Assembly (NCBI RefSeq): GCF_958979055.1
Contig: NC_084887.1
Coordinates: forward strand, 34,698,620 to 34,762,619
Direction: 5' to 3'
Length of the DNA: 64,000 nt
From: Alnus glutinosa
Lineage: Eukaryota; Streptophyta; Magnoliopsida; Fagales; Betulaceae
How positions within the stretch are numbered: the first letter of the stretch is position 1; the number at the start of each line of letters is the position of its first letter. The position numbers and the translations under genes were made by a program. Shown in pieces: positions 20,142 to 33,177 of this stretch. The notes below the pieces were generated by a model, which worked only from the letters and a program-made list of their open reading frames with translations, ran no database searches and was not told where the DNA came from.

Positions 20142-22526
20142 TTTCTGAGCGTGGGTAAATGGCATTGCAGGATGGGGACCCAGTAAGCGTATGGGTTCTC
20201 AAAAACCAGCAGAATACATACAACATGTTGCAGACTTAAGATGAAAAACGTGATTCTTTGGACCTTTTTGAGTTTCAGGAAACCCTATTCTGATTAAAGT
20301 TTTTTTTTTTTTTTTAATTTTTTTATTTTATGTCCCAAATAGTATTTCTATCATGTTATTCCTTTAATGGTGGCAATAATAATATTAATTTGTTTCTTTA
20401 GGTTCCCCAAGACCTTATCTATTTTTAAAGTTAAAAAAAAAAAAAAAAAGTCGATTCTTTCTTTTTAAATTAAAAGTATTTTGATTAACCGAGCAAATAT
20501 AAGATTATGGAAAGAAAAAAGAAGTAAGTTTTCCTCCATTTTTTTTTTTCAAATATCTGTTCCCAATCTCATCCAAAAAAACCTAAATATTTTACAATGA
20601 ATGGAATATATATATATATATATATATAGCAAATAAATTTTAGGGAGTGAGTATTTCTTCTTCTTCTACCTAAAAGGAGGGAGTGGAAGTTGTTGGTAAA
20701 CGGCAACAGATTGTTTGTCCAAGTAAGGAAATTATTAGGATGTCAAAGGAAATATATAAAAGAGGATGCAAATATCACATGGAATGATGGGATGTGAGTC
20801 AAAGGGTATTCCATTAAACGATTTACAGAGAAAATTCGAAAAGTAATTAGTCTTGAAGGCAAAATCCAAATTCAGGTGGGCTATCTATGAAGCTAGTCAC
20901 ATTATTGAGTAATATTGAAATGCTAAAAAAAAAAAAAAAAAAAAAAAAACCAAATTCATGTGACAATTCACGTGAATACCGCATAGCACAACATTGGTTA
21001 AAAATATTATTCAACAAAATTTGTAAAATAAATTTAATTATCTAGTAATTAATGTAAAATGTATAGTACCTATAACAACGCTAGTATGATCACAAACCAA
21101 TTTGAGCTTCACAAGGAAGGATTAAGGATCTTCTCCTCCTTTGTGTTCCTCCAACGGGTTCACAAGAATCACAAGTAGGGATATTTTACTTCTCATGTTC
21201 CAAAAACGACCATACCTAGTCTAGGTGTGGTGTGGTGTGGTTCTCTATCTCCCAAAAAAACCCATAGCCTGGCCTCTTTCTGCAAAGCCTCACCTATCGG
21301 TCCAAGCTAGCTAGGGAGGAGCCCTTCCCTCTTCTAGCTCCACCCCCCACCACCTTTATTTACCATTTGGTCCATTTCTTACCATCTCAATTATTCTCAT
21401 GTCTGGTTTATCTATTCCTCATTCTCCTTTTGTTTTGTTGTTCCTTTGTTTGGATTTTTTTACATCAAATCTATTGCAATCCCTCAACCACCACCATCCA
21501 CATGCCTCTCCTCGATCTACCTTCATCGCCTTGTAGCCGATGCCCCTTTTGGTCTATTGTGGATCGGAAGATCTCTTCCCTCTCAGCTCCCCTGGCTGTC
21601 TTATGTAGAGCTCTTTTGATATATAACAATTTTTCAATCTGGGTATATAATTCGACCTAAAAAAAATTTCCATTCTTGCTGTATTTTGCCACTTAGTCCT
21701 TGAAGGGGACTCTTCCTATGCTACTTCAACTTCTTCTTAATCTCTTCAATTTCCTCAGAATAAGATGGACAATAATTAAAATTTCTTTGGGTGCCTCACT
21801 GTCTTTTTGTTGTTATTGTGTATAATAATATGGAATCGAAAAGAGAGAGTAAGAAAAAATTAAGACAAATATTTACGTGGTTCGATAATGTACAATTAAA
21901 GTTTTCTTATAAATATGTTATGCTGTAACACTAAATCATTTACTGAAATATAACTGCACTTATGTTCTATAGAGGTATATTATCAAATCACGTAAATTTG
22001 TATTTTGATTTTTTCTTATTATTTTTAATTTCATATTATTTACCGTTACTGTGGACGATAATAACACTTTTATTACATCCACTCCATTTGCCTCCTCTAT
22101 CACCAAGGATTCCCACTGTGACTAGGGCTGTGGAAATTAAGGCCTGCTTTGAATAGCTGTTAAGAAAGAAATTCTTTTTGGCATGTTTGTGTTTGGCGTT
22201 TGTAATTTTTGTATTTGGCTTTTGTGTTGTACGTTTGTTGTTTTTTCTTTTACTCATCTATTAAGAAATAAAAAAAAAAAAAAGGACCTTCTACTCCTCA
22301 TTGAATTCCATGCCCAAATCCAGTGGGTCATGTAGTTCCCAAAACCAGACCATCTTATATAAAGTAACCACTTCCCATTTTATTTCTACAGAAATTCTGT
22401 TAATATTATAAATTTTTGGTTTGTGTGCACGAAAACCAAAGCAATACACATAGTAGTTTAATCCCCCGAACTTAACATTGATCAAAGTTGCATGTTTTTA
22501 CGGCCACAGTCGAGCCCGGCCTGCAC
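18960..22526. other. Intergenic DNA with long (AT)n
   Basis: No gene recognised. Contains poly(T)/poly(A) runs and (TA)n at 20606-20628. The part from 21060 to 21620 is CT-rich on the plus strand but shows no homology I recognise. TTTACGTGGTTCGA at about 21872 resembles a word common in plant LTRs, with no element structure around it. Confidence 0.5.
20068..20136. repeat. (AT)n microsatellite, about 69 bp
   Basis: Uninterrupted alternating AT. It is one of the two longest (AT)n tracts in the window. Confidence 0.97.
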
Positions 22527-22532
22527 TATAAA
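22527..22532 (+). promoter_or_regulatory. Likely TATA box of the ABCB19-like gene
   Basis: TATAAA in the context GCACTATAAAGTGCC, about 420 bp before the start codon. A start near 22557 would give a leader of about 390 nt, unspliced as far as can be seen. The TATA is bracketed by a small palindrome (GGCCTGCACTATAAAGTGCC). Confidence 0.5.
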
Positions 22533-22948
22533 GTGCCGAACACCTCTCTCAATTCCAAACTCCACTTTCTACTTTCTTTGACCACTGGTCCAACACACTT
22601 ATACATACTCCTACTCCCCATACTCTCTTTATTAACTATCTTTCTCTCCGCTTTTCCTCTCCGGCAAACGAAGCTTCAGCGTTCAGACTTCAGAGTCTTG
22701 CGCCGATTAAACCAAAACGACATTGACACTTCTTTGAGACATAAAAGAGAGAAAAGGGTCTATCAGATCTTTTTTTCTCTTTGATGCCCATAAAAGCTAG
22801 ACCTCATTGACTCCTCAAGCTCAGTTCAGTTCAGTTCAGCTCAGCTCAGATCTCTTCCTCAATGGAAATAGACCATTAGTCAGTTCAGAATCATTTTTTT
22901 TCCCTCTCGCCCTCTCTTTCCGTTTCAAAAACTTGGTTTCGGGCTGCA

Positions 22949-25900
22949 ATGGCCGAGGCTACAGAGGGAAAAACACTGCCCGAGGCTGAGAAGAAGAAGG
23001 AGCAGAGCCTGCCCTTTTACCAACTCTTCGCTTTTGCAGACAAGTATGACTGGTTACTCATGGTCTCTGGGAGCTTGGGAGCCATTATCCATGGCTCTTC
23101 CATGCCGGTTTTCTTTCTTCTTTTCGGTGAAATGGTTAATGGGTTCGGCAAAAACCAATCCGATTTGAAGAAAATGACAGAAGAAGTTTCAAAGGTTTGC
23201 AACCCAATTCAAATATCAAACACTTTTTCATAATCATCCCAGATCTGAGATCTGTTATCTAAGTGTGTCTTTTTGTTTTCGTTTCTTTGCAGTATGCTCT
23301 CTATTTTGTATACCTTGGTCTCGTTGTTTGCTTATCATCCTATGCAGGTATGTATTATTGCTATTTCAATGCATACTTTTTCATTTGGAATATGTGGGGG
23401 GTTGAAGGGGATAGATCACACTGTTGGTCCATAGTCCAGTCCACATTACTCGTGTAGCCAGTTCACATCGGACCGCTGCGTGCAAGCACACGTGGTCCGT
23501 GGACTGGCCCCCTCGTCTCTTTCTTCTTTCACTTGTCAATCTCACTCTATTTAACGCTATCTGACGCTTTCATACACATCTCACTCACTGTCTGTACACA
23601 TTCATCTAACCTGGATTTTACCCTTCAACTGTAAAATTTCTTGTGGTTTTACCAGAGATTGCATGCTGGATGTACACTGGGGAGAGGCAAGTGAGCACTC
23701 TGAGAAAGAAGTATTTGGAGGCAGTGCTAAAACAAGACGTTGGATTCTTTGACACGGATGCTAGGACAGGGGATATAGTTTTCAGCGTCTCCACAGACAC
23801 CCTCCTAGTCCAAGATGCCATTAGCGAGAAGGTTCTTTACCAATTTGATATACAGACACCACACTCTCTGTCTTTCTTTTCCTATTTACCGTTTTGTGCA
23901 ACAGTTTTAATCCTTTTTTTTTTTTTTTAATCTTTGGAAGAATCTGGTATTGGGTTGGCGTTATATTGCCAGTGCATGTCTGGGTTGTTGGGTTTCCATT
24001 AATGGGGGGCCCTTTGCTGATGCTTACATATTGATGGCGCACCTTAATTAACAAGTCTTAGTTATCCAGCGCCAACCTCTATCTTGGACGTTTGTGATTT
24101 CTGGGTTTTATTTTCCTTAAAACTATTTTTTTCATTATCTGAATTTAAACGTGGACAGACATAACACAAATTTTAATGGTGTGATTAGAACCAAATTACG
24201 TTAATATACCCCCTTCTAAGTTTTCTTTTTGGAGTGAGTTTTATTATAACTCCTTTGTTCACTGATGCGTTTCTGTAATTTCAGGTGGGGAACTTCATAC
24301 ACTATCTGTCAACGTTTCTGGCGGGACTGGTGGTTGGTTTTGTGTCAGCATGGAGGCTAGCATTGCTGAGTGTGGCGGTGATACCGGGAATTGCTTTTGC
24401 CGGGGGCTTATACGCGTATACGCTCACAGGCCTTACATCCAAGAGTCGTGAGTCCTACGCGAATGCTGGTATTATTGCCGAGCAGGTGAGGCTTTACATT
24501 TTTTATTTTTTTTTAATTATTATTATTATTATTATTTTCTTTTCTTTCTATCTCTCTGTCCTTTTTACATGTGAAATGATGTTTTAACATGTGCAACACT
24601 CATCAACGTTACTATTTGCTTTTTCTTTTTAATAATTCACAAACTGGTTGAACTTTTTAAGTTCTTTTCATCCCAAACCCACTAAATTTAATGCAAACTG
24701 CAATCTAGGCCTTGGGTTTGGATGCTCCAAGATTAATTGTTGAGAGAATCTAAAATGAATGGAAGAACGTATTAACTTCAAATATTGGTCTATAGTTATA
24801 GGCTTACAAGGTGCTTGAATCTTGATCATTCTTCCTATCTGGCCTTATAAAATTTTAACTTTCTGCATAGACCATTGCACAAGTTCGGACGGTTTACTCA
24901 TATGTTGGTGAGACCGAAGCCCTGAATTCGTACTCAGATGCAATACAGAACACATTGAAGCTTGGGTACAAAGCTGGAATGGCCAAAGGTCTGGGGCTAG
25001 GATGTACCTATGGAATAGCATGCATGTCATGGGCACTTGTTTTCTGGTATGCTGGTGTATTTATCAGGAATGGACAGACTGATGGAGGGAAGGCATTCAC
25101 GGCAATTTTCTCTGCAATTGTTGGGGGCATGTAAGACCAAAACTATAATGCTGCTTTTTTACAATTGCAGAATGCTGCTTTGGTTACAATCATAACGTAA
25201 TAATTGGTCATTACAGGAGTTTGGGTCAGTCATTTTCAAATCTAGGGGCATTCAGCAAAGGCAAATCCGCTGGATACAAGTTGATGGAGATCATCAAGCA
25301 GAAGCCCTCCATAATCCAAGACCCCTTAGATGGAAAGTGCTTGCCTGAGGTTAATGGCAATATAGAATTCAAGGATGTTACTTTCAGCTACCCGTCGAGA
25401 CCGGATGTTATTATCTTTCGAAATTTCTCAATATTCTTCCCCGCTGGAAAGACTGTTGCTGTTGTCGGCGGTAGTGGGTCGGGGAAAAGCACTGTTGTGT
25501 CTCTGATAGAAAGGTTCTATGATCCTAATCAAGGTAATTAAGGAACCTCTCATTAGTTAGTAGAATGAAAATCTGTGGTCCTTGTCCTTGATTACCTCGT
25601 ACTGATACTTTTTGTTGGTTTGGCAGGCCAAGTTTTGTTGGACAATGTGAACATAAAGACACTGCAATTGAAATGGTTGCGTGACCAGATTGGGCTGGTG
25701 AACCAAGAACCTGCACTCTTTGCTACCACCATACTTGAGAACATACTCTATGGGAAGCCTGATGCAACGGTGGCTGAAGTGGAAGCTGCTGCTTCTGCTG
25801 CAAATGCTCATAGCTTCATTACCTTGCTTCCTCATGGGTATAATACTCAGGTTAGTGCATTTATCCAAGTAGTTTTTACTGAAAAAAAATTCTGAAGCAA

Positions 25901-28900
25901 GGCTCACATTCTCTAGGCATTTACTATTCCCTTTTATAATATGTACTTCTAATGTCAAACCAGGTGGGAGAGCGAGGAGTGCAACTCTCTGGTGGCCAAA
26001 AACAGAGGATTGCAATTGCTAGAGCTATGCTGAAAAACCCAAAGATCCTTCTCCTTGATGAAGCAACTAGTGCTCTTGATGCAGGTTCAGAGAGCATTGT
26101 TCAAGAAGCTTTAGACCGTCTCATGGTTGGTAGAACTACTGTAGTTGTTGCCCATCGCCTCTCTACCATTAGAAATGTCGATTCAATTGCAGTTATACAG
26201 CAAGGGCAAGTTGTTGAGACAGGGACCCATGAAGAACTGATTGCTAAAGTGGGGGCTTATGCTTCATTAATCCGATTCCAAGAAATGGTTAGAAACAGAG
26301 GCTTCTCAAACCCATCAACCCGCCGGTCACGCTCATCACGACTAAGCCATTCACTGTCAACAAAGTCTTTAAGCCTGCGGTCTGGCAGCTTAAGAAACCT
26401 GAGCTATTCATATAGCACTGGGGCTGATGGCCGCATTGAAATGATCTCAAATGCTGAAACTGACCGGAGAAATCCAGCCCCTGATGGCTACTTCTTCCGG
26501 CTTCTCAAGCTGAATGCTCCTGAGTGGCCTTATTCCATTATGGGTGCTGTAGGATCTGTGCTTTCTGGTTTTATTGGTCCAACATTTGCTATCGTGATGA
26601 GCAATATGATTGAGGTCTTTTACTACAAAAATCCTGCTTCAATGGAAAGGAAGACAAAAGAATATGTTTTCATTTACATTGGAGCTGGTCTCTACGCAGT
26701 AGCGGCATATTTGATACAGCATTACTTTTTTAGTATCATGGGGGAGAACCTCACTACAAGAGTTAGGAGGATGATGCTTGCAGGTATGTCTGTCTACGGT
26801 ATTCATTTTTTCTTTGTAATTGTAGTTACAAGTTATGGTAACCAATGTCTTGCATGCCAAATTGACCATCCTTTTGGACTTTATAATTCAAATTCCCACA
26901 TTTGTTCTGCGATGCATTTTCTTTTCTCTTGTTTTTTCAAGTTTTTGATTCTTATTATGTTTCTTTTCTTCAGCAATCCTAAGGAATGAAGTGGGGTGGT
27001 TTGATGAGGAGGAGCACAATTCAAGCCTTCTTGCAGCACGCCTGGCCACAGATGCTGCTGATGTGAAATCCGCAATTGCTGAGAGGATTTCTGTCATACT
27101 CCAGAACATGACTTCACTCCTCACTTCATTCATAGTTGCTTTCATAGTGGAATGGAGGGTCTCCCTTCTCATCCTGGCAACCTTCCCTCTTCTAGTCCTG
27201 GCAAACTTTGCTCAGGTAAGCTCCCCAAGTACACTCTACTCTCCACTCTATTATAATTAAATAATTAAATTTAACATGGTTATTGGAGCTAAAATCTTGT
27301 GATCGAACCCATGTGATTTAACACACCCAACAACCAAAATGCAAACGTATTGTCACATGGCACAAGTCCAACTGCAACATTAAAAATAGTCACGCTTTTC
27401 TTCTTCTGGTTGACCATAGTCCAAATAAGGGCATTCTGGGTAATTATTGGCTTTTTAATGTTTCTTTCTTTTTACAGTGTCAGATCTCTGCTTCTGCATC
27501 TTTTTTAACTTCCCTGGAATCTATTTTTCACCGCATCTTAGTATTATACGACAAAAGCTAAAGTCCAACGTGTCATCCCATTACAGCACTGCACGTGCTT
27601 CCTCCAAGTCCGGTTTATGAACTCTTTGGATATCACATTGACAAATATAATATCAGGTCATAGATAACGGTGTATATAATATTACCAAAGATTCCATAAC
27701 TACCCATCAATTTCCATAAAAAAGGGTTAAAAAAAAAAATAATCCATGCCACTGTCCACTGGGAAGTGATTCTCTGGCTTCTTTTTACTTTTTTTTTTTT
27801 GGGGTATTTGTTCTTGTGGCTTATTTCTCGAGGCTATTGCCATTTTTCTTGGTTTTTCTTGTCATCCTTAGTCAAATTAGATCTCGGCTAATTAATTTCT
27901 GTTTGTTTCTTTCTCATCCCACTAGTTTTTTTTTTTTGTTTTTACACCCTGCACCGACACTGCAATGTGCAGTATATATCAGTTCTGTGTCTGAATTTAG
28001 AGGCCCAAGAAAAACCTCTAACATTTCCAGGTACATGAGTTCTGATTGCTTTAATTTGTTCACCATCGATGCTAGACAGCTATGTGAGACTTCCAAGAAA
28101 TTCTAGACCCGTGATCCATATTATTTTAAGACTTTCTTCTGGCAAATATTTATCTTCTTCCTTTTACTGGGGCATTTCTATATTCATAGAGGTTGTCAGG
28201 GGTGACAGTCATGGTGTGGGGGTTTTCAGAAGTTGCGCTGCGTGCCCTTTGTCGTTTTGGCGTTTCAAGCTTTCAATCTATGGGGGGGGTTTCAGAAATT
28301 GGGTTCGTTTTCAAACTGTAGTCCTGAGTCCTCTGACGGTTTGTCGTGTATGGAGCAGTACTCTAAATTTGCGCATGTTATACACACAGTGAAATAGATT
28401 TGATTGGTTGTGTTCGTACCATGCCAATATATGTCATTGTCGTGTACATGTTGAGATTCTGGGTTTAGTGGGGTCCGTTACAGTGAGTTTACATCCCACC
28501 GTTGAAGTTGTCACTGAATTGTTTGCATCAAGTAACTGTGTTACTCACGATGGCATCCGCATAACATCATTTTTTCTTGTGAACAAATGAAAAATAAAAA
28601 GAAACATTTAGATTTAGCTGCCTCAAAGATTAATTCCAAAACTTATTGGATGGTGTGAAAAATTTAATTACATAATAAGCAAACCCTTTAACTGTCATTA
28701 GGCAATGGATAGATACAGTTTCCTGACAGTTAGTTCTCCTATTCTGCCATGCACAGCAACTGTCTCTCAAAGGGTTTGCTGGGGACACAGCAAAGGCCCA
28801 TGCCAAGACCAGCATGATTGCAGGGGAGGGGGTGAGCAATATCCGAACTGTTGCAGCCTTCAATGCTCAAAACAAGATCATCTCCCTGTTCTCCCACGAG

Positions 28901-29965
28901 CTCCGGGTCCCTCAGCAGAGAAGCCTAGGCCGCAGCCAAAGTGCCGGCCTCCTCTTTGGTCTCTCTCAGCTTGCTCTTTATGCATCCGAAGCCCTCATTC
29001 TGTGGTATGGTGCCCACCTTGTCAGCAAAGGCGTCTCCACCTTCTCAAAGGTTATTAAGGTTTTTGTAGTCCTGGTTGTTACAGCCAATTCAGTTGCAGA
29101 AACCGTTAGTCTTGCTCCTGAGATCATTAGGGGTGGTGAAGCTGTTGGTTCAGTCTTTTCAGTTCTTGACCGACAAACCAGGATAGACCCGGACGATCCT
29201 GAGGCAGAGCCGGTTGAATCGGTTCGTGGGGAGATTGAACTTAGACATGTTGATTTTGCATACCCTTCAAGGCCTGATATCATGGTGTTCAAAGACCTCA
29301 GCCTTAGAATCCGCGCCGGCCAGAGCCAAGCCCTTGTTGGGGCCAGTGGGTCTGGCAAGAGTTCTGTGATTGCATTAATTGAGCGTTTCTATGATCCAGT
29401 GGCTGGGAAAGTTATGATTGATGGGAAGGACATCAGGCGGTTGAACTTGAAGTCTCTTAGGCTCAAAATTGGATTGGTACAACAAGAACCAATCCTCTTT
29501 GCAGCTAGCATTTTTGAAAACATTGCTTATGGAAAAGAAGGGGTAACAGAGGCAGAGGTGATTGAAGCTGCCCGTGCCGCCAATGTTCATGGTTTTGTTA
29601 GTGGCTTGCCTGATGGTTACAAAACCCCAGTTGGTGAGAGAGGAGTTCAGCTCTCTGGTGGACAGAAACAAAGAATTGCAATTGCCAGGGCAGTCCTCAA
29701 GGACCCCACAATTCTTCTACTAGATGAAGCCACCAGCGCACTTGATGCCGAATCAGAGTGTGTCCTTCAAGAAGCACTTGAGAGGCTAATGAGGGGTCGC
29801 ACCACTGTGCTTGTGGCTCACCGTTTGTCAACAATCAGAGGGGTGGACAGCATTGGAGTAGTGCAAGATGGGCGCATAGTAGAACATGGCAGCCACGCCG
29901 AACTGCTAAGCCGAGCCGATGGGGCATATTCTAGACTCTTGCAGCTGCAGCACCATCACATATGA
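22949..29965 (+). CDS. ABCB19: ABC transporter B family member 19 (auxin exporter)
   Basis: Ten coding exons: 22949-23194, 23293-23347, 23656-23831, 24285-24485, 24871-25130, 25217-25533, 25627-25850, 25964-26783, 26974-27215, 28757-29965. All introns are GT-AG, and the joined frame is open for 1249 aa, close to the 1252 aa of Arabidopsis ABCB19/PGP19/MDR1, which it follows almost residue by residue (for example KKKEQSLPF near the start and [19 protein letters not shown] in the linker). It is a full transporter, TMD-NBD-TMD-NBD. NBD1 has Walker [10 protein letters not shown] (about 396-404), signature LSGGQ (about 501) and [12 protein letters not shown] (about 521-532). NBD2 has GASGSGKSS (about 1041), LSGGQ (about 1145) and [12 protein letters not shown] (about 1165). 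No catalytic residue is missing. The family exports auxin at the plasma membrane for polar transport, and brassinosteroid export has also been described. The start is the first ATG in frame with the conserved N-terminus. Intron 9 is unusually long (1541 bp). Confidence 0.96.
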
Positions 29966-30758
29966 GAGAGTTTTGATTGAAGGAACATGGCATTGTTGGT
30001 TGGTAATTATGTTTGGGGTCCCATTATGCTTTCGTTTTAGTTGTAGATATGGGGATGTGGGGGGGGGGGGGGGGGGGGGTGGATTGTATCCTGGGGGTCT
30101 ACTGCTCCTTTCCCAATGGAGTAAGCATGTAACAAGTATTATATTATCAATATCTATGGTGCAGAAGCATGTTATTCATCTGGATGGTTGCTTTCCCTTC
30201 TCCTTTTGTAAGTTCTATAATGCTTTAAAGTAGACCCCAAGACAACCTTTCCTGCCCTTGTGAGAAACTTTTTCCTGCTCCTGCTTTTCCCCTTGCATGT
30301 GTTTGCCAACACGATCTTTTTCAGTTTTAGAGAAAGGCATCTTTTTGAGGATTTAAAGGCCCACATGCTTAAACACCAGCAAAGCAAAAGGCAAACTTAC
30401 TGGTTAATAAAATGGAGACACATTGATTTGTGGCAGATGGTGTGAATTATTATAAAGCGAGGGCTCTGTGAAAGCTTAATGTGGTGCAAATGAGATCATG
30501 ACCCACTTAATGCACATTATGGACTGAGTGCGCTGTAAAATATTGGTCTCCTCTTCCTTTTTTGCCTACGAAATCATTTCTCTTTCCGAAAATTTTCCAG
30601 CCCATACTGAAACACTTGCAAGTCAGGGCAGCTTCCTCTACTATCATACTTATATATGTTCACTAAAAAGAGTGCTACTTTATGCGTACTTGATCTGAAA
30701 AAGTAAACGGACCAGAATCCCCTGCAACCCCTTGCCTGGATTGCAGGAGATTCCCTGC
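29966..30758 (+). other. ABCB19 3' region
   Basis: Likely 3' UTR and downstream flank. A possible polyadenylation signal AATAAA is at 30406-30411, about 440 nt after the stop; an earlier site near the AT-rich 30140-30160 stretch is equally possible. No other gene is visible. Confidence 0.4.
30059..30079 (+). repeat. Poly(G) tract of 21
   Basis: Twenty-one consecutive G, about 95 nt after the ABCB19 stop codon, probably inside the 3' UTR. GGGGATGTGG directly before it adds to a possible G-quadruplex. Confidence 0.95.
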
Positions 30759-30759
30759 A

Positions 30760-30869
30760 AAGCAATTGTGACTGTGAGAACTAGAGCTCACCGACCCAAC
30801 CAAGTGTTCGGGGCTGTCCAAACACTTGATCAGGCAAGTGAGCTTCATCAAAGCCTATCACAATTGCTT
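30760..30869. repeat. Interrupted hairpin, possible MITE
   Basis: Three blocks pair in order across a small loop: AAGCAATTGTGA (30760-30771) with TCACAATTGCTT (30858-30869), then AGCTCAC with GTGAGCT, then CCAAGTGTTCGG with CCAAACACTTG. Unpaired segments between the blocks differ in sequence but not much in length. No coding content and no clear target duplication. Confidence 0.6.
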
Positions 30870-31343
30870 GTCTGATTGTAGAAGCGCGGACAATTACAAG
30901 AATCTCTAACTATATGGATCCCATCCGATAAAATTGTGTTTCCGAATACGTAAACAAAAGATGATTTAAAAGTAACTTGACAGGGGTGATGGACCATATC
31001 AGTGTCAATTATATTTGCTTGCAAACTTATTTGCATGTTAGGTGCTGATATATTTGCTGGTTACACCCAATGCATATCTTATTCAATTATTGAATCTTTC
31101 ATGAATTATATGTTTGACGTATTTATCATCCTTTCAAAGACATCCCCGATAATACTGCAATATAATTATGGCTCCTTTCTATTGAAGGATACTCAATACA
31201 TGACAACATTTAAATCAAATTTGTAAATAGATAATATGGAGAGTACTCTTAACATAAATTATCCTATATATGATCTATGATTATTGTTTGGCCTGTAAGT
31301 TTTCATGTGATCAATTATCATTCCAATGATGCTTACTCCATTT

Positions 31344-31403
<60 letters not shown>

Positions 31404-32578
31404 ATTAATATTAAAATAGACTTTTTCTTTACTTTTACCATAATTGTTAAGAGTGGTAAAAGGGGTAAAATGTACAATTAAAATCGACTTCACATGTAAT
31501 GTTTTGGATTTAAAAGGTTCACACTAGAAAGAGAAATGGAAAAGGACATATCATGATGGAAATTGGAGAAGACGAAGGAGATAATGGCAGAAAAAAGATA
31601 TGAATGGTTGTTTGCGTAGGGCTCTCTTCCCGTTAGATTCTTGACTCTGGAGAGTGTCCTGTTTATATGTTCTTGGAAGGTGTGGTGAGACTACAAATGT
31701 TGACTCTTGTTCATGAACCTGAAAGCTCCAGCCTATTTTTCAGGCCGTACCATTTTGTTGTTTTGGGGGCCGTATGGGGTTCTGATGCACTGCTTCAAGC
31801 CACTGATGCACTCAAAATCATCAATATTCAATTACACCAAACAAACGATGCTTGTCATTGTGTGGGGGCCATTTCGACCCACCCTCCTTCATACTCTAGG
31901 GTAGCGGAGGTAATTTTTGACACGATCGTAAATTCAACACCAATATGACACAGAGTTATAGAATTTGAGTTTAATCTAAACGGGTTCTGGTCATAAACGG
32001 TTTTTAATATACGAGTCAAACTGGTCAACTTGCTCAACCAATATGTAACTTATCTGACCCGTTTAAAAAAAAAAAAAAAAAAAAAAGAAAGTAAAAGTTA
32101 AAACCGAAAAGCTAATTAATTAGTCTAAAAAAAAAATAGAGAGTCATACAATTAGTCTTAATTAATTTTTTAATTTTTTTAACAATAACTAATTTAAAAG
32201 TGGGTTGAAACTGTCACGTCAGTTGTAAAATAAAAATGTAATTTCTAACCTTACTCATTTTATAAAGATGTAATTTCTCAATAAAAATTCGGTGAATTGG
32301 AGTGATAAATAAATGGGTACCCATCAATAAGTCATGGATAGAAAATGAGGAGAATAATTAAGTGTATGTTTTAGGTGCTTATTAGCACTTGGTTTGTCAC
32401 TTGAATTTTTCTCTTGAGATTAAAAAACAAGAAAACAAAAAAAAAAAAAAGGTAGACTGTTCCATAACTTAGACTGCAATTGAGAGATCTCGTAAGGATA
32501 CATTATTAAATTTGAATCGTTGAAAAAATAACATTTTTTTTTCTTTTTGTTAGGATTGTCTTGTTGTAAGGAGTAAAA
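30870..32578. other. Intergenic DNA
   Basis: No gene recognised. Includes the (CT)n tract at 31345-31399 and poly(A) at about 32066-32087. The open frames around 31660-31950 have no recognisable domain. Confidence 0.5.
31345..31399. repeat. (CT)n microsatellite, about 55 bp
   Basis: Uninterrupted CT repeat in intergenic DNA; its complement is a GA repeat. Confidence 0.97.
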
Positions 32579-32590
32579 AGGAAGATTTAA

Positions 32591-33165
32591 GCTGGCCCTA
32601 AAAAAAAACTCTCTAAAAAAAAAGACCTGAGATGAGAAGGGAGTAGATCTCCTTTCTATTCACCCTCCCCCCTCCCATTATTGTTTTTTCTTTTGTTTGC
32701 GGGTGTTTTCTGACCAGATCAACAATTTTGGCTTCTTCGTTATGCATCTGTCCATCTACCTCTATGTTGTGCCGTTCAACTCCTCCATGGCCGCTTCTGC
32801 TGTTTACTGGTTGTGTTTTTGTTTTGAATAAGAGTTTTATTTTCCATAGATTTGCCCTCATAGACGATCTATGGAATAGAAATTAGTCAAATGTAAGGAG
32901 TTATCCTTCACGACCTGGATAGTTTAGTGTGATAAGATATCTCTCACGGCCGATTTAAATAACTTTTTTTTTTTAAGGATATTTGGTTACCCTTGTCTTA
33001 GATCTAATATGCTCAGAGCAGATATGTTTTATAACTATTTTTGTACATGGGTTAGCGGAAAATGAAAGCTATTATGCTTTGTAATGTAAGAGTTTTATGC
33101 TCATGATCTTTAATTAATGAAATACTAAGATCTTTTGTTTAAAAAAAAAAAGGAAAAAGAAAAGG
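32591..33165 (+). mobile_element. 5'-truncated poly(A) retroposon (LINE-like) with 12-bp TSD
   Basis: AGGAAGATTTAA occurs at 32579-32590 and again at 33166-33177. Just before the second copy the sequence ends TAATTAATGAAATACTAAGA..., then A11 (33141-33151) and an A/G-rich stretch. A poly(A) tail followed by a perfect 12-bp duplication is the signature of target-primed reverse transcription. The body (about 575 bp) has no open frame of note and no reverse transcriptase motif, so it is probably the 3' UTR of a truncated LINE, though a SINE or processed transcript is possible. Confidence 0.75.
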
Positions 33166-33177
33166 AGGAAGATTTAA

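Noticed and set aside
21850-21900. TTTACGTGGTTCGA word common in plant LTRs; a similar word is near 55575
   Set aside because: No paired repeat, PBS, PPT or target duplication around either site.
31345-31399. Possible CRISPR or satellite array
   Set aside because: Simple dinucleotide repeat without spacers; the window is plant nuclear DNA and no CRISPR is expected.
31667-31948. Overlapping plus-strand frames of 93 and 65 codons
   Set aside because: No domain, no splice context; two frames of the same AT/GC-mixed stretch.
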